A stretch of 49,636 bases of DNA from Actinomycetes bacterium (GTDB lineage: Bacteria > Actinomycetota > Acidimicrobiia > Acidimicrobiales > RAAP-2), in contig JAJXZW010000015.1 in assembly GCA_021779855.1 (NCBI GenBank), positions 1 through 49,636 of the forward strand, read 5' to 3'. Made by a program: the position numbers and the translations under genes. Positions 6,724 through 20,679 of the stretch are shown one piece after another. Numbering within the stretch: the stretch's first letter is position 1; each line of letters begins with the position of its first letter. The notes below the pieces were generated by a model. That model saw only the letters and a program-made list of their open reading frames with translations. It ran no database searches and was not told where the DNA came from.

Positions 6724-8391
6724 CTAGGTGTACCCGGTCGTCGTGGGCGGGAGCACCGTCCAGGTAGGCACCTGATCGAGGAAACTCGGCGCGCTGAAGG
6801 TCGGGGCCACGATCGAGAGCTGCGTCGACCAGACCTCGAGCGAGGGCGGGGTGAACAAGGGGCGCACCCAGAAGAGGTCCATGACGTCGCGGTCGAGACT
6901 CAACCAGGATGACGTGGCCGTCGCAGGGTTGAAGTTGGCTATCGCGGTGTTGTAGAGGTCCACAACCCCCGCGAGTCGCACCCCCGACGGGTAGGTGTCG
7001 GGATACGCCGGACCCACGAAGGAGCGCGCCGTGTACGACGGCCCCTCGATAGTCGGACGCACGAGGACCCCGGCGTCCACCCGCCCGGCCGCGACGGCGA
7101 GGGCCGTGGCGACCTCGGTGGGCTCGGGCACCGAGACGGCAGCGATCCCGAGGTGGGCCCAGTCGCGCTCGACGAGGTGAGCGACCGAGTGGTCGAGGTG
7201 GCTCGGGCCGATCGCCAGGCGCACGACCAGGCGCCGGCCCTGGGGGCTGAACCAGGCGTGAGTGCCCTGGGTGTAGCCGTTGGCCGAGAGGACCTGGACC
7301 GCGCAGGCCGGGCAGTCGTGCAGGCCGTTGGTCGTGGCGTCGGGGACGGTGGTCGTGGTCGTGGTGTTCGCGGGGTTCGTCCCCCCGAATCCCGGGTACT
7401 GCGCCTGGCCCTGGGAGTAGAGGGCCGACTGGGCGGCGGCCGGCTCGTAGGTGAAGGAGCCGTAGATCGCGTTGATGAGGCCCTGGCGCACGATCGCCCA
7501 GCTGAGCGCCTCGCGCACCGCGATCGGGGCGGTCGTGACGCTGCGCGGCGAGAGGGTCAGCTCCTCGATGCCCGAGGCCGAGCCGATCCGGCTCGAGACC
7601 GCCGGGTCCGAGGTGGTGGCGAGCACCTCGGCCTGGTTGACCGTCGTGGAGAAGGCCGCGTAGGGCGTCGCCACGCTCTTGGGCAGGACCCGCGAGGTGG
7701 TGATGACCAGCCGCCCGAACCGGTTGGGGTCGAGGGGCCAGTGAGGGTTGCTCGTGAGCACGACCCGGGTGGGCGTGGCGCTCGCCACCCGGTACGGCCC
7801 GAGCGTCGGGCGCGCCGCGAAGGCCGCGATCGAGCAGCCGGCGCTCGCCGTGGGGGCCTCCACGTCGCGGAAGAGCAACGTCCAGGTCGCGTAGGGGTGG
7901 CCGAAGACGGCCGTCGCGACGAGTCCGTGGTCCGAGATCCGCATCGAGGAGATCGCCCGGTAGCCATCGCTCGCCACACTCGCCAGCTGGCGGGCCCGCT
8001 GCCACCACGCGATGAGGTCCCGGGCGCTGAAGGCCCGCCCGTCGCTCCAGCGCTGGTGGGGGGCGACGCTGTAGCGCACCGTCTCGGGCGAGAGCGAGGT
8101 GAGCTCGGCCGAGGCGATGGGCCCGCTCTCCCCCACCAGGACACCCGTGGGCAGGGTCGTGAAGGCCGACGGGGTCACCAGGTCGTTCAACGCGTCGTCG
8201 CTGGCGGTGGCGGCCTGGTCGAGGTAGGTGCAGCCCGAGAAGGGGCCGGGCAGGGAGACGAGCAGGGTGTGGCCGCCCTCGTTGGTCCCCCCGGGCGGGC
8301 GGGCGGCGTCGCTGGCCAGCGCCGGGTAGGCGAGGGGCACCAGCGCCAGGGTCGCAACGAGGAGCGCCCGCCGCTGGAGCCGGCGACCCAC
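6724..8391 (-). CDS. ABC transporter substrate-binding protein, family 5 (peptide/nickel type)
   Basis: The product has 555 residues with an N-terminal signal sequence (RRLQRRALLVATLALV, then an ALA-type cleavage site) and no lipobox cysteine near it, which is unusual for a Gram-positive binding protein. The segment RWSDGRAFSARDLIAWW is a diverged form of the SBP_bac_5 signature, and a long solute-binding domain follows. The GTG at 8391 lies 5 bp after the secG stop, so it is the last gene of the glycolytic/secG operon. A permease and ATPase set is encoded at 20680-24470 without its own binding protein, so the two may work together; this is inference. A start further downstream is possible. 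Confidence 0.7.
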   Translation of the reverse strand: MGRRLQRRALLVATLALVPLAYPALASDAARPPGGTNEGGHTLLVSLPGPFSGCTYLDQAATASDDALNDLVTPSAFTTLPTGVLVGESGPIASAELTSLSPETVRYSVAPHQRWSDGRAFSARDLIAWWQRARQLASVASDGYRAISSMRISDHGLVATAVFGHPYATWTLLFRDVEAPTASAGCSIAAFAARPTLGPYRVASATPTRVVLTSNPHWPLDPNRFGRLVITTSRVLPKSVATPYAAFSTTVNQAEVLATTSDPAVSSRIGSASGIEELTLSPRSVTTAPIAVREALSWAIVRQGLINAIYGSFTYEPAAAQSALYSQGQAQYPGFGGTNPANTTTTTTVPDATTNGLHDCPACAVQVLSANGYTQGTHAWFSPQGRRLVVRLAIGPSHLDHSVAHLVERDWAHLGIAAVSVPEPTEVATALAVAAGRVDAGVLVRPTIEGPSYTARSFVGPAYPDTYPSGVRLAGVVDLYNTAIANFNPATATSSWLSLDRDVMDLFWVRPLFTPPSLEVWSTQLSIVAPTFSAPSFLDQVPTWTVLPPTTTGYT

Positions 8392-8396
8392 GACGG

Positions 8397-8627
8397 CTAC
8401 TGGAGCCGCAGGTCCAGCGCCAGCGTGGCGAAGGTGAAGACCAGGGCGACGGCGATGGTGATGCGGTCGAGGTTCTTCTCGACCGCGGTCGAACCCGAGG
8501 CGGCCGTCGTCACCGAGCCGCCCATGAGGTCCGAGATGCCCCCGCCCCGGCCGGAGTGCAAAAGGACGAGGAAGACCAGGGCGACGGCCGCGATCGCCTC
8601 GAACGCGATGATCAGCGCGGTCAGCAT
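8397..8627 (-). CDS. secG: Preprotein translocase subunit SecG
   Basis: The 76-residue protein has two hydrophobic segments (about 3-22 and 55-73). The conserved cytoplasmic loop LLHSGRGGGISDLMGG is typical of SecG, which assists SecYE in protein export. A Shine-Dalgarno GGAGGG precedes the ATG. Its place after tpiA is standard in actinobacteria. Confidence 0.93.
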   Translation of the reverse strand: MLTALIIAFEAIAAVALVFLVLLHSGRGGGISDLMGGSVTTAASGSTAVEKNLDRITIAVALVFTFATLALDLRLQ

Positions 8628-8644
8628 GGTTCCCTCCGGAAAAT

Positions 8645-9418
8645 TCAGCGGTTAGCAGCGTAGCAGTCGTCGAGGGCGCGACAGACCGCATGGAACGCCT
8701 CGGCCCGCAGGCTGGCCCCGCCGACCAGGAAGCCGTCCACCGCCCCGTCGTGGGCCAGCTCCGCGGCGTTCTCGGCGCTCACCGAGCCGCCGTAGAGGAC
8801 GGGAGCGTCGACGCCCAGATCCGCGAGCGTGGCGCGGATCGAGCGGTTCTGCGCCGCCACCTGGGCCGCCTCGGCGACGACCCCGGTCCCGATGGCCCAC
8901 AGGGGCTCGTAGGCGACGGTGACGTGGGCCCGGGCGCCCTCGGCCAGCCCCGCGAGGGCGGCGCGCAGCTGCTCGGCGACGAAGGCCGCCTCCCCGCCGG
9001 CCTCGCGCACCTCGAGGCCCTCACCCACGCACAGGATCGCTCGCAGCCCGGCCCCGGCGACCCGGGCCAGCGTGCGCGCGACGAGGGCGTCGTCCATCCC
9101 GTAGAGCCGGCGGCGCTCGGAGTGGCCGACGATGACCGCGCGCACCCCGAGGCGCTCGAGCATCGCGAGCGATACCTCCCCGGTGTGCGCCCCGGACTCG
9201 TGCTCGTTCACGTGCTGGGCGCACAGCACGAGGCCCAGGCGGTCGGCCTCGATGACCGAGCCCACGCTGCGCAGGTCGACGAAGGGCGGCGCGACGCCCA
9301 CCTCGACGTGCTCGAGGGGCGAACGGCGCAGCAGCACGCCCAGCTGCTGGGTGAGGTGGATGGCCTCGACGACGTCGAGGTTCATCTTCCAGTTCCCGTA
9401 GACGGCGGGCGCGGCCAT
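8645..9418 (-). CDS. tpiA: Triosephosphate isomerase
   Basis: The protein has 257 residues, the normal family length, and interconverts dihydroxyacetone phosphate and glyceraldehyde 3-phosphate in the cytoplasm. The substrate-binding GNWKMN is at residues 8-13, the catalytic histidine in GHSERR near 100, the catalytic glutamate in AYEPLWAIGTG near 173, and the phosphate-binding YGGSV near 217. The ATG overlaps the pgk stop (TGATG), so the two are translationally coupled. Confidence 0.97.
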   Translation of the reverse strand: MAAPAVYGNWKMNLDVVEAIHLTQQLGVLLRRSPLEHVEVGVAPPFVDLRSVGSVIEADRLGLVLCAQHVNEHESGAHTGEVSLAMLERLGVRAVIVGHSERRRLYGMDDALVARTLARVAGAGLRAILCVGEGLEVREAGGEAAFVAEQLRAALAGLAEGARAHVTVAYEPLWAIGTGVVAEAAQVAAQNRSIRATLADLGVDAPVLYGGSVSAENAAELAHDGAVDGFLVGGASLRAEAFHAVCRALDDCYAANR

Positions 9419-10550
9419 CAGTCGAAGGGGCTCTCGCGCAGCGCCCGCAGCCCGGGCAGGTCGCCCTCTTCGACGAGCCGGAGCGTCGCGCCCCCGCCCG
9501 TCGAGACGAAGGTCACCGCCTCGCGCAGCCCCAGGGCGTCGAGGGCGGCCGCCGAGTCGCCCCCGCCGACGACGCTCACCGCCTCGCTCGCCGCGACGGC
9601 CTGGGCGACCGCCTTGGTGCCGGCCATGAAGCGGGGGTCCTCGAAGACCCCCATCGGCCCGTTCCACAGGATCGAGCCGGCCCCCTCGAGCGCCGCGGTG
9701 AAGACGGCCACGGTCCGCGGGCCGATGTCGAGCGCCGTGAAGCCGTCCGGGACGTCCGCCGCGAAGTCGACGGCGCGGGCCTCGCCCCCGCCCGTCCCGA
9801 AGGGCGCCCCGGTGGGCAGCCCCCGGGCGTCGACCGGGACAACGACGGTGCCGCTCTTGAGGAGCGCCCGACACTCCTCGAGCCGGCTCGGGTCGACCAG
9901 GCTGTCGCCGACCCGGCGCCCGTCGGCCAGCGCGAAGGTGTGGGCCATCCCCCCGCCGACGAGCACGAGGTCGGCCCTCTCGGCGAGCACCCGCACCAGG
10001 CCGATCTTGTCCTTCACCTTGGCCCCGCCGACGATGGCGACGAAGGGCCGCCGGGGGCTCTCGAGCAGACCCAGGATCGTCTCGGCCTCGTGGGCCAGGT
10101 TGGGCCCGGCCGCGCTGGGCACGAGGCGCGGGGGCACCACGATCGAGGCGTGGGACCGGTGCGAGGCGCCGAAGGCCTCGTTGACGTAGTAGTCGACGCC
10201 CTCGACCAGCCGCGCGCCGAAGACCGGGTCGCAGGCCTCCTCGCCCGGATCGAAGCGCAGGTTCTCCATCAGCTCCACGCCCGGGCAGAGCGCCTCGAGC
10301 GCTCGGCGCACCGGCTCGACGCTGTACCGCGGGTCGACGCGCCCCTCGGGCCGGCCGAAGTGGGTGCAGGCCACCACGCGCGCCCCGCGGGCGAGCAGGT
10401 CGGTGAGCAGTGGCAGCGCCGCGCGCAGCCGGAAGTCGTCGGCCACCACGACCTCGCCGCCGCGCTCGGTGACCGGTACGTTGAAGTCGACCCGCACCAG
10501 CACCCGCTTGCCGGCCAGGTCGCCCCAGCGCGCGGGTGACGGCAGGGGCC

Positions 10551-10554
<4 letters not shown>
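9418..10554 (-). CDS. pgk: Phosphoglycerate kinase
   Basis: The protein has 378 residues. The N-terminal motif RVLVRVDFNVP, the HFGRPEG loop, the hinge-side NGPMGVFE and the nucleotide-binding GGGDSAAA are all present in order. It makes ATP from 1,3-bisphosphoglycerate in glycolysis. The start is a GTG overlapping the gap stop by 4 bp (GTGA); a much longer open frame continues upstream only by chance. It is slightly shorter than the usual 390-400 residues. Confidence 0.96.
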
Positions 10555-11561
<1,007 letters not shown>

Positions 11562-11573
11562 CGCCGCTCCGAT

Positions 11574-12443
11574 CTACGCTGGGCGGCCCCCGACGAGGGC
11601 CGCCACGGCCACCGCCAATCTTTGCACGTCGTGTACGAGCCCCCGATCGTCGGCCAGATCGGCGCGCACCACCGGCCGCGGGCACGCCTGGGCGGCGAAG
11701 GGGCCCCGGGCGTCCACGAGGACCGTGTCGGGGACCACGCCGTGGCGCTCGAGCGCCCGGACGTGGTCGGCGAGGCTGAACCCCGCCGTCTCGGGCAGCT
11801 GGGGGTGGAGGTTCGCGACGTAGAGCGTGCGGGCCCGGGTCGCGGCCAGGGCCTGGGTCACCCCGGGCACCACGCAGGCGGCCAACACGCTCGTGAAGAG
11901 CGAGCCCGGCCCCACCAGCACGAGGTCGGCCCGCTCGATCGCCTCGACCGCGGCGATGGGGGCCGCGCAGTGGCGGGGCTCCAGGCGGATCCGCTCGATC
12001 GCCCCGGTGCGGGCGACCTCGCTCTGGCCCCGGGTCGCCCCGTGACGGGTGGTGGCGACGAGCTCGACGCCCTCGGTGCTCGCCGGCACGATGGTCCCCG
12101 TCACCCCCATCACCTCGGCCAGGGCGCGCACCGACTCCTCGAGGTCGCCGGTGGCGTCTATCAGGCCCACGAGCAGGAGGTTGCCGACGGCGTGGCCGGC
12201 GAGCTCCCCCACCGCGAAGCGGTGCTCGAAGGAGCGCGTCAGCGGGTTGTCGGGGTCGGCCAGGGCGACCAGGCACTTGCGCAGGTCGCCCACCGCGGCC
12301 ACGTTGAGCAGGGCCCGCAGCCGCCCCGTCGATCCGCCGTCGTCGGCCACCGAGACGACCCCGGTGACCTCGGGGGTGAGCGACTTGAGGGCCCGCAGCG
12401 CGACGGCCGTGCCGTGGCCGCCGCCGACCGCGACGGCCCTCAT
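11574..12443 (-). CDS. yvcK: YvcK/CofD-like protein (gluconeogenesis factor family)
   Basis: The protein has 289 residues. The N-terminal AVGGGHGTAVALRAL is the YvcK nucleotide-sugar-binding loop, followed by VSVADDGGSTGRLR and later VLVGPGSLFTSVLA, the two other family signatures. In B. subtilis YvcK binds UDP-GlcNAc and supports cell-wall synthesis during gluconeogenic growth; in mycobacteria its homologue CuvA acts in cell-wall metabolism. The ATG overlaps the rapZ stop by 4 bp. It is at the short end of the family range (about 290-330). Confidence 0.9.
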   Translation of the reverse strand: MRAVAVGGGHGTAVALRALKSLTPEVTGVVSVADDGGSTGRLRALLNVAAVGDLRKCLVALADPDNPLTRSFEHRFAVGELAGHAVGNLLLVGLIDATGDLEESVRALAEVMGVTGTIVPASTEGVELVATTRHGATRGQSEVARTGAIERIRLEPRHCAAPIAAVEAIERADLVLVGPGSLFTSVLAACVVPGVTQALAATRARTLYVANLHPQLPETAGFSLADHVRALERHGVVPDTVLVDARGPFAAQACPRPVVRADLADDRGLVHDVQRLAVAVAALVGGRPA

Positions 12444-13285
12444 CGGGTGATGTCGCGGTGGAAGGGCGGGTTCTCCAGGCGCAGGCGCCGGGCGATCTCC
12501 TCGGCGACGGCCACGCTGCGGTGGCGGCCCCCGGTGCAGCCCATCGCGATCGAGAGGTACGACTTGCCCTCCTTGGCGAAGGCCGGGATCTGCCACTCGA
12601 GCAGCCCGACCACCTCGTCGATCATGCGTCGGGCCCCCTCCTGAGCGAGGACGTACTGGGCGACCGGCGCGTCGAGGCCCGTCAGGGGGCGCAGCTCCTC
12701 GACCCAGTGAGGATTGGGCAGGAACCGGCAGTCGAAGACGAGGTCGACGTCACGCGGGATGCCGTAGGCGAAGCCGAAGCTCACGAGCGAGACGCGCATG
12801 GCCCGTCCGTCGCCGGGCGCGGCGACGCTCTCGATCACCCGTCGGCGCAGCTGGTTCACGTTGAGCCCACCGGTGTCGATCACCAGGTCGGCGGCGTCGT
12901 GGATCGGCGCGAGCAGGGTCCGCTCGGCGGCGATCGACTCAGCGAGGGTGGCGGCGTCGATGGGGTGGCGGCGTCGGTTGCCCTCGAAGCGGGCGATCAG
13001 CACGTCGTCGGGCGCGTCGAGGAAGAGGATCCGCAGGGCACCGTGGCGCTCCCGCAGCTCGCGGGCCACCTCGAGCAGGGCGGCCGAGTCGAGGTCGGCC
13101 GAACGGCCCACGACGAAGGCGACCCCGGCCTCGCGGGCGCTGCGCGTCGTGGCGAGCTCGCCGACGCGCACCGCCAGCTCCACGGGCAGGTTGTCGATCA
13201 CGAACCAGCCGAGGTCCTCGAGGGCCGCCGAGGCCGTGGAGCGGCCGGCGCCCGACATCCCGGTGACCAGCAGGACCTCGCTCAT
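12440..13285 (-). CDS. rapZ: RNase adapter / nucleotide-binding protein RapZ
   Basis: The protein has 281 residues. A Walker A GMSGAGRST is at residues 8-16, and the family segments FLDAPDDVLIARFEGNRRRHP near 94, SFGFAYGIPRDVDLVFDCRF near 175 and GCTGGRHRSVA near 254 are intact. RapZ (YvcJ) proteins bind nucleotides or GlcN6P; in enterobacteria RapZ controls glmS, but the actinobacterial role is less clear. It follows uvrC by 1 bp and overlaps yvcK, the conserved order. Confidence 0.93.
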   Translation of the reverse strand: MSEVLLVTGMSGAGRSTASAALEDLGWFVIDNLPVELAVRVGELATTRSAREAGVAFVVGRSADLDSAALLEVARELRERHGALRILFLDAPDDVLIARFEGNRRRHPIDAATLAESIAAERTLLAPIHDAADLVIDTGGLNVNQLRRRVIESVAAPGDGRAMRVSLVSFGFAYGIPRDVDLVFDCRFLPNPHWVEELRPLTGLDAPVAQYVLAQEGARRMIDEVVGLLEWQIPAFAKEGKSYLSIAMGCTGGRHRSVAVAEEIARRLRLENPPFHRDITR

Positions 13286-13286
13286 C

Positions 13287-15133
13287 TCACCTCTTCTCCG
13301 GCCGGGGCGCGGCCGGCGCGTGCAGGTGATCGTAGAGGCTGGCCGCCACCGTGTCCGGTAGCCACGAGAGGGCCGCCAGCTCCTCGGGCCGCGCCGCGCG
13401 CAGCGCCTCGAGCGAGCCGAACTGCGCCATCAGCCGCTCCCGACGGGCCGGTCCGAGCCCCGCCACGCCCTCCAGGGTCGAGGCGACCATCGAGCGGCCC
13501 CGCTTGGAGCGGTGGAAGGTGATCGCGAAGCGATGGGCCTCGTCGCGCACCCGCTGGACGAGGTAGAGCGCCTCGCTCCCGCGCTCGAGCGCGATGGGCG
13601 TGGCCCGCCCCGGCCGGTACAGGAGCTCCTCGCGCTTGGCCAGCGCCGCGAACTCGACGCGCCCCGCGAGACCCACCTCGGCGGCCGCGGCCTCGGCCGC
13701 GTGCAGCTGGGGCAGGCCGCCGTCGATGATGATCAGGTCGGCCCTCGCGAAGCGGGACCCCTCCCCCTCGTCCCAGTGGGCCAGGCGCCGGCGCACCACC
13801 TCGGCCATGGCGCCGGCGTCGTCGTTGCCGAGCACCTCGCGGACGTTGAAGTGCCGGTACTCGCGCTTGGCCGCCAGGCCGTCCTCGAACACGACCATCG
13901 AGCCCACGTAGTTCGTCCCCTGGAGGTGGCTCATGTCGAAGCACTCGATCCGGAACGGCGGGGCCGCGAGCCCCAGCGCCTCGCCGAGCTCGAGCAGGGC
14001 CCGGCTGCGCACGTTGTGGTCGGCCTGGCGGCGCAGGCCGTCACGCGCGACGACGGCCGCCGCGTCGGCCCGGGCCAGCTCGACCACCCGGCGACGCTTG
14101 CCGCGTTGGGGGGCCACGACCTCGACCGGGCGACCCCGTCGGGCGCCGAGGAAGGCGGCGGCGAGCGCGCTCGCCCACCCCGACCGCTCCACCACCACGA
14201 CCGGCGGCACCGGCTCGCCCTCGGCGTAGAGGTCGCCCAGCACGTCCTCGAAGAGCTCCTCGTCGTCCTCGTCCATCGTGCGGTCGATGAGGTGGGCCGT
14301 GCGCCCGACGATCCGTCCGAAGCGCACCCGGAAGCGCACCAGGGCGGTGCGCGACCCCTCCGTCGCCGAGGCCACCACGTCGAGGTCCGAGTGGTCGTCG
14401 AGCACCACGCTCTGGCTGGCCGACGCCCGCTCCAGGGCCTCCAGGCCGTCGCGGGCGCGCGCGGCCGCCTCGTAGTGGCGGTTCCGGGCGGCCTCGTCCA
14501 TCTGGGCGGTCAGCCGGTCGCGCAGGGGCCGCACGTCGCCCTCGAAGAACCGGGCCCAGGACTGGACGATCTCGCGGTAGCCGGCCTCGTCGACCTTGCC
14601 CACGCACGGGCCGCTGCACTTGCCGATGTCGTAGAGCAGGCAGGGCCGGCCGACCCGCTCGTGGTAGCGGAACTTGTGCGTGGAGCAGGTGCGCAACGGG
14701 AAGGCCTGGAGCAGCTCGTCCATCGTCGTGCGCAGCGCGCCCACGTCGGCGAAGGGTCCGTAGTACCGCACGCCCTTCACGTGGGCCCCGCGGGTCAGGT
14801 AGGGCGCGGCGAAGGCGGTGCGCGAGTCGAGGGCCACGTAGGGGAAGGTCTTGTCGTCCTTGAGGCGCAGGTTGTAGCGGGGCTGGTTCGCCTTGATCAG
14901 CTCGTTCTCGAGCACCAGGGCGTCGAGCTCGCTCGGGGTGACGATCCACTCGACCGAGGTCGCCTCCTCCATCAGGAGTCGCGTCTTCTCCGGCAGTCCG
15001 TCACGGCGCTGGAAGTAGCTCGAGAGCCGCTGGGCCAGTACCCGGGCCTTGCCCACGTAGATCACCTCGGCGCGCGCGTTGCGGAAGAGGTAGCAGCCGC
15101 TCTGACGCGGGATGCCGGCGGGCTTGTCGAGCA

Positions 15134-15134
<1 letters not shown>
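13287..15134 (-). CDS. uvrC: Excinuclease ABC subunit C
   Basis: The protein has 615 residues. The N-terminal GIY-YIG nuclease (SGCYLFRNARAEVIYVGKA, residues 11-29) makes the 3' incision. A cysteine cluster (near 150-170), the UVR domain (near 205-240), the RNase H-like 5'-incision domain with ECFDMSHLQGTNYVGSMVVF and IIIDGGLPQ, and a C-terminal helix-hairpin-helix follow. The start is a GTG that shares one base with the uvrA stop (TAGTG). It works with UvrA and UvrB in nucleotide excision repair. A long in-frame extension upstream is only an open frame opposite or across uvrA. Confidence 0.96.
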
Positions 15135-17968
<2,834 letters not shown>

Positions 17969-17984
17969 CGTCGAACCCTACCGG

Positions 17985-19985
17985 TCACTCCGCGACGACC
18001 AGGTCGTCGCTGCCCTCGAGGGACTGTCGGTGTAGGGCGTGGAGCGTGTCGCGCAGCACCGCCGCCTCTTCGAAGCGCAACTCGGCCGCCGCCTGGAGCA
18101 TGGCCTCCTCGACCCGGGCCATCTCGCGCGCCAGGTCCGACGCCGCCACGTCGTGGCCGACGACCCGCTCGGGAGCGACGCGCTCGCCGCTGCGCAGCCG
18201 GTTCAGGATGTCGGCCACGTTCTTGGTGACCGTCGTCGGCTCGATGCCGTGCTCGGCGTTGAACGCCGCCTGCATCGCCCGCCGTCGCTCGGTCAAGGAC
18301 ACGGCCTCGCGCATCGAGTCGGTCATCGAGTCGGCGTAGAGGACCGCCTGGCCGTTGGCGTTGCGCGCGGCGCGCCCGATCGTCTGGATGAGCGCGCTCC
18401 TCGAGCGCAGGAAGCCCTCCTTGTCGGCGTCGAGGATCGCCACCAGCGACACCTCGGGCAGGTCCAGGCCCTCGCGCAGGAGGTTGATGCCCACCAGCAC
18501 GTCGAACTCGCCCAGGCGCAGCGAGCGCAGGATCTCGATCCGCTGGATCGTGTCGATGTCGCTGTGCAGGTACTGGACGCGGTAGCCGGCCTTGGTGAGG
18601 AACTGGGTGAGGTCCTCGGCCATGCGCTTGGTGAGCGTGGTGACGAGCGCCCGCTCGCCTCGCTCGACCACCTCGGTGAGCCGGCCTCGCAGGTCGTCGA
18701 TCTGGTTGCGCGTCGGCACGACCCGCACCACCGGGTCGAGCAGCCCCGTCGGTCGGATGACCTGCTCGACGACCTGGTCCGAGACCTCGACCTCGAACGG
18801 CCCCGGCGTGGCCGAGACGAAGACCGTCTGGGGCACGAGGTCGACGAACTCCTCGAAGGTCAGGGGGCGGTTGTCGAGCGCGCTGGGCAGGCGGAAGCCG
18901 TGCTCGACGAGGGTCTCCTTGCGCGAGCGGTCGCCGGCGTACTGGCCGCGCAGCTGGGGCACCGCGACGTGGCTCTCGTCCACCACCACGAGGAAGTCAT
19001 CGGGGAAGTAGTCGAGCAGCGTGTAGGGCCGCTCCCCCGCCGCGCGCCCGTCGAGGTGGCGGGCGTAGTTCTCGACCCCGGCGCACACCCCGGTCTGCTC
19101 GAGCATCTCCAGGTCGTGCTCGGTCCGGCTGCGCAGTCGCTGGGCCTCGAGCAGCTTGCCCGCGGCCTGGAAGCGGCCCAACTGCTCGCCCAGCTCCTCT
19201 TCGATCGAGCGGCAGGCCCGGCTCAGGGTCTCGAGGCTGGTCGCGTAGTGGGACGCGGCGAAGAGCGTCACCTCGTTGACCCGCCCGCGGCTCTCCTGGG
19301 TCAGGGGGTTGAAGAAGGAGATCTCCTCGACCTCGTCGCCGAAGAACGAGACCCGGATGGCCTCGCTCGCGTAGGCCGGTTGGACCTCGAGGGTGTCGCC
19401 CCGCAGGCGGAACGTGCCCCGGTCGAGCACGAGGTCGTTGCGCGAGTACTGCATCTCGACCAGCCGACGCAGCAGGGCCCGCTGCTCCAGGGTGGCGCCC
19501 ACCTCGATCGGCAGCATCCGCTCCCGGTACTCGAACGGCGAGCCCAGACCGTAGATGCACGAGACCGAGGCCACCACCACGGTGTCACGGCGGGTGAGCA
19601 GGGACGAGGTGGCCGCGTGGCGCAATCGGTCGATCTCGTCGTTGACCGAGCTGTCCTTCTCGATATAGGTGTCGGTGCGCGGGATGTAGGCCTCGGGCTG
19701 GTAGTAGTCGTAGTACGAGACGAAGAACTCGACGCGGTTCTCCGGCAGCATCTCACGCAGTTCCGAGGCGAGCTGGGCGGCGAGGGACTTGTTGGGCTCG
19801 AGGATGAGCGTGGGGCGCTGGACGCGCTCGATCAGCCAGGCGATCGTCGCGGTCTTGCCGCTGCCCGTGATGCCCTCGAGGGTCTGGTAGCGCAGCCCGT
19901 CGGTCACCCCGAGCGCCAGGGCCTCGATCGCGCGCGGCTGGTCGCCCGCCGGGGCGAAGGGCGAGCGGACGACGAACTCAGCCAC
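17985..19985 (-). CDS. uvrB: Excinuclease ABC subunit B
   Basis: The protein has 666 residues. Walker A GITGSGKT is near residue 39, the damage-probing beta hairpin [20 protein letters not shown] near 92, the DEAD-type DESH near 335, helicase motif [11 protein letters not shown] near 540, and the C-terminal UVR domain that contacts UvrC is intact. It verifies lesions after UvrA loading. The GTG start overlaps the 3' end of coaE by 8 bp, so the two are probably co-transcribed. Confidence 0.97.
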   Translation of the reverse strand: MAEFVVRSPFAPAGDQPRAIEALALGVTDGLRYQTLEGITGSGKTATIAWLIERVQRPTLILEPNKSLAAQLASELREMLPENRVEFFVSYYDYYQPEAYIPRTDTYIEKDSSVNDEIDRLRHAATSSLLTRRDTVVVASVSCIYGLGSPFEYRERMLPIEVGATLEQRALLRRLVEMQYSRNDLVLDRGTFRLRGDTLEVQPAYASEAIRVSFFGDEVEEISFFNPLTQESRGRVNEVTLFAASHYATSLETLSRACRSIEEELGEQLGRFQAAGKLLEAQRLRSRTEHDLEMLEQTGVCAGVENYARHLDGRAAGERPYTLLDYFPDDFLVVVDESHVAVPQLRGQYAGDRSRKETLVEHGFRLPSALDNRPLTFEEFVDLVPQTVFVSATPGPFEVEVSDQVVEQVIRPTGLLDPVVRVVPTRNQIDDLRGRLTEVVERGERALVTTLTKRMAEDLTQFLTKAGYRVQYLHSDIDTIQRIEILRSLRLGEFDVLVGINLLREGLDLPEVSLVAILDADKEGFLRSRSALIQTIGRAARNANGQAVLYADSMTDSMREAVSLTERRRAMQAAFNAEHGIEPTTVTKNVADILNRLRSGERVAPERVVGHDVAASDLAREMARVEEAMLQAAAELRFEEAAVLRDTLHALHRQSLEGSDDLVVAE

Positions 19986-20580
19986 GTCGGGCTCCCACGC
20001 CCAGCGCGGCGAGGGCGTCCTCGAGCGCGCGGTGCAGGTCCTCGGGCGAACCCTCGTTGTCGATCACCCGGTCGGCCAGGGGCCGGCGCTCCTCGTTGGT
20101 CATCTGCGCGGCGATCCGGGCGCGCGCGTCGGCCGGCTCCATCGCCCGCTCGGCGGTGAGCCGGGCGAGCGCGGTCGCGGGCGAGACCTCGAGGGCCCAG
20201 ACCTCGTCGAGCCCGAGTTGCGCGCGGTGTTCGGCCCGGTACAGCGGCAGGGCCACGAAGGCCACGTCCCCGGGCGCGCCCTCGAGGGCGGCGGCCATCG
20301 CCTCGCCGATCCTCGGGTGGGTGATGGCCTCGACCCGCCGTCGGGCCGTCGGGTCGGAGAAGACGATCGAGGCCAGGAACGCCCGGTCGATCGCCCCGGA
20401 CCCATCGAGCACCGCCGGCCCGAAGGCGTCGACCAGGGCGACGAAGGCCGGCCGGCCCGGGCGCACGACCTCGCGCGCCACCTCGTCGGCGTCGACGACC
20501 GCGAAGCCGCGGCCCCGCAGATAGGCGGTCGCCGCCGACTTGCCCGAACCGATCCCCCCGGCGAGGGCCACACGAATCAC
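19978..20580 (-). CDS. coaE: Dephospho-CoA kinase
   Basis: The protein has 200 residues. The P-loop GGIGSGKS is at residues 8-15. The following segments [15 protein letters not shown] and [14 protein letters not shown], and a C-terminal VIDNEGS, are typical of CoaE, which phosphorylates dephospho-CoA in the last step of CoA synthesis. The GTG at 20580 is chosen because TACGGT lies exactly 6 bases upstream and no Shine-Dalgarno is present, suggesting a leaderless transcript. It heads the coaE-uvrB run. Confidence 0.93.
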   Translation of the reverse strand: MIRVALAGGIGSGKSAATAYLRGRGFAVVDADEVAREVVRPGRPAFVALVDAFGPAVLDGSGAIDRAFLASIVFSDPTARRRVEAITHPRIGEAMAAALEGAPGDVAFVALPLYRAEHRAQLGLDEVWALEVSPATALARLTAERAMEPADARARIAAQMTNEERRPLADRVIDNEGSPEDLHRALEDALAALGVGARRG

Positions 20581-20586
20581 CCGTCC

Positions 20587-20592
20587 ACCGTA
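20587..20592 (-). promoter_or_regulatory. -10 box of coaE (leaderless)
   Basis: TACGGT on the minus strand ends 6 bases before the coaE GTG. The same spacing recurs at several other genes in the window. No convincing -35 is seen. Confidence 0.45.
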
Positions 20593-20679
20593 CCCACCGC
20601 CTGTCACGGCCGGCCCGGCCTGTCCCGTCGCGCCGGGGGGCCTTCGCTAATGTCCAGGGGAAGTCTCCAAGGGGGGTAG

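Noticed and set aside
6506-8655. Long plus and minus frames of about 500 residues around the binding protein gene
   Set aside because: Arg/Gly/Pro/Ala-rich shadow frames typical of GC-rich coding DNA; the binding-protein frame has the signal peptide and family motifs.
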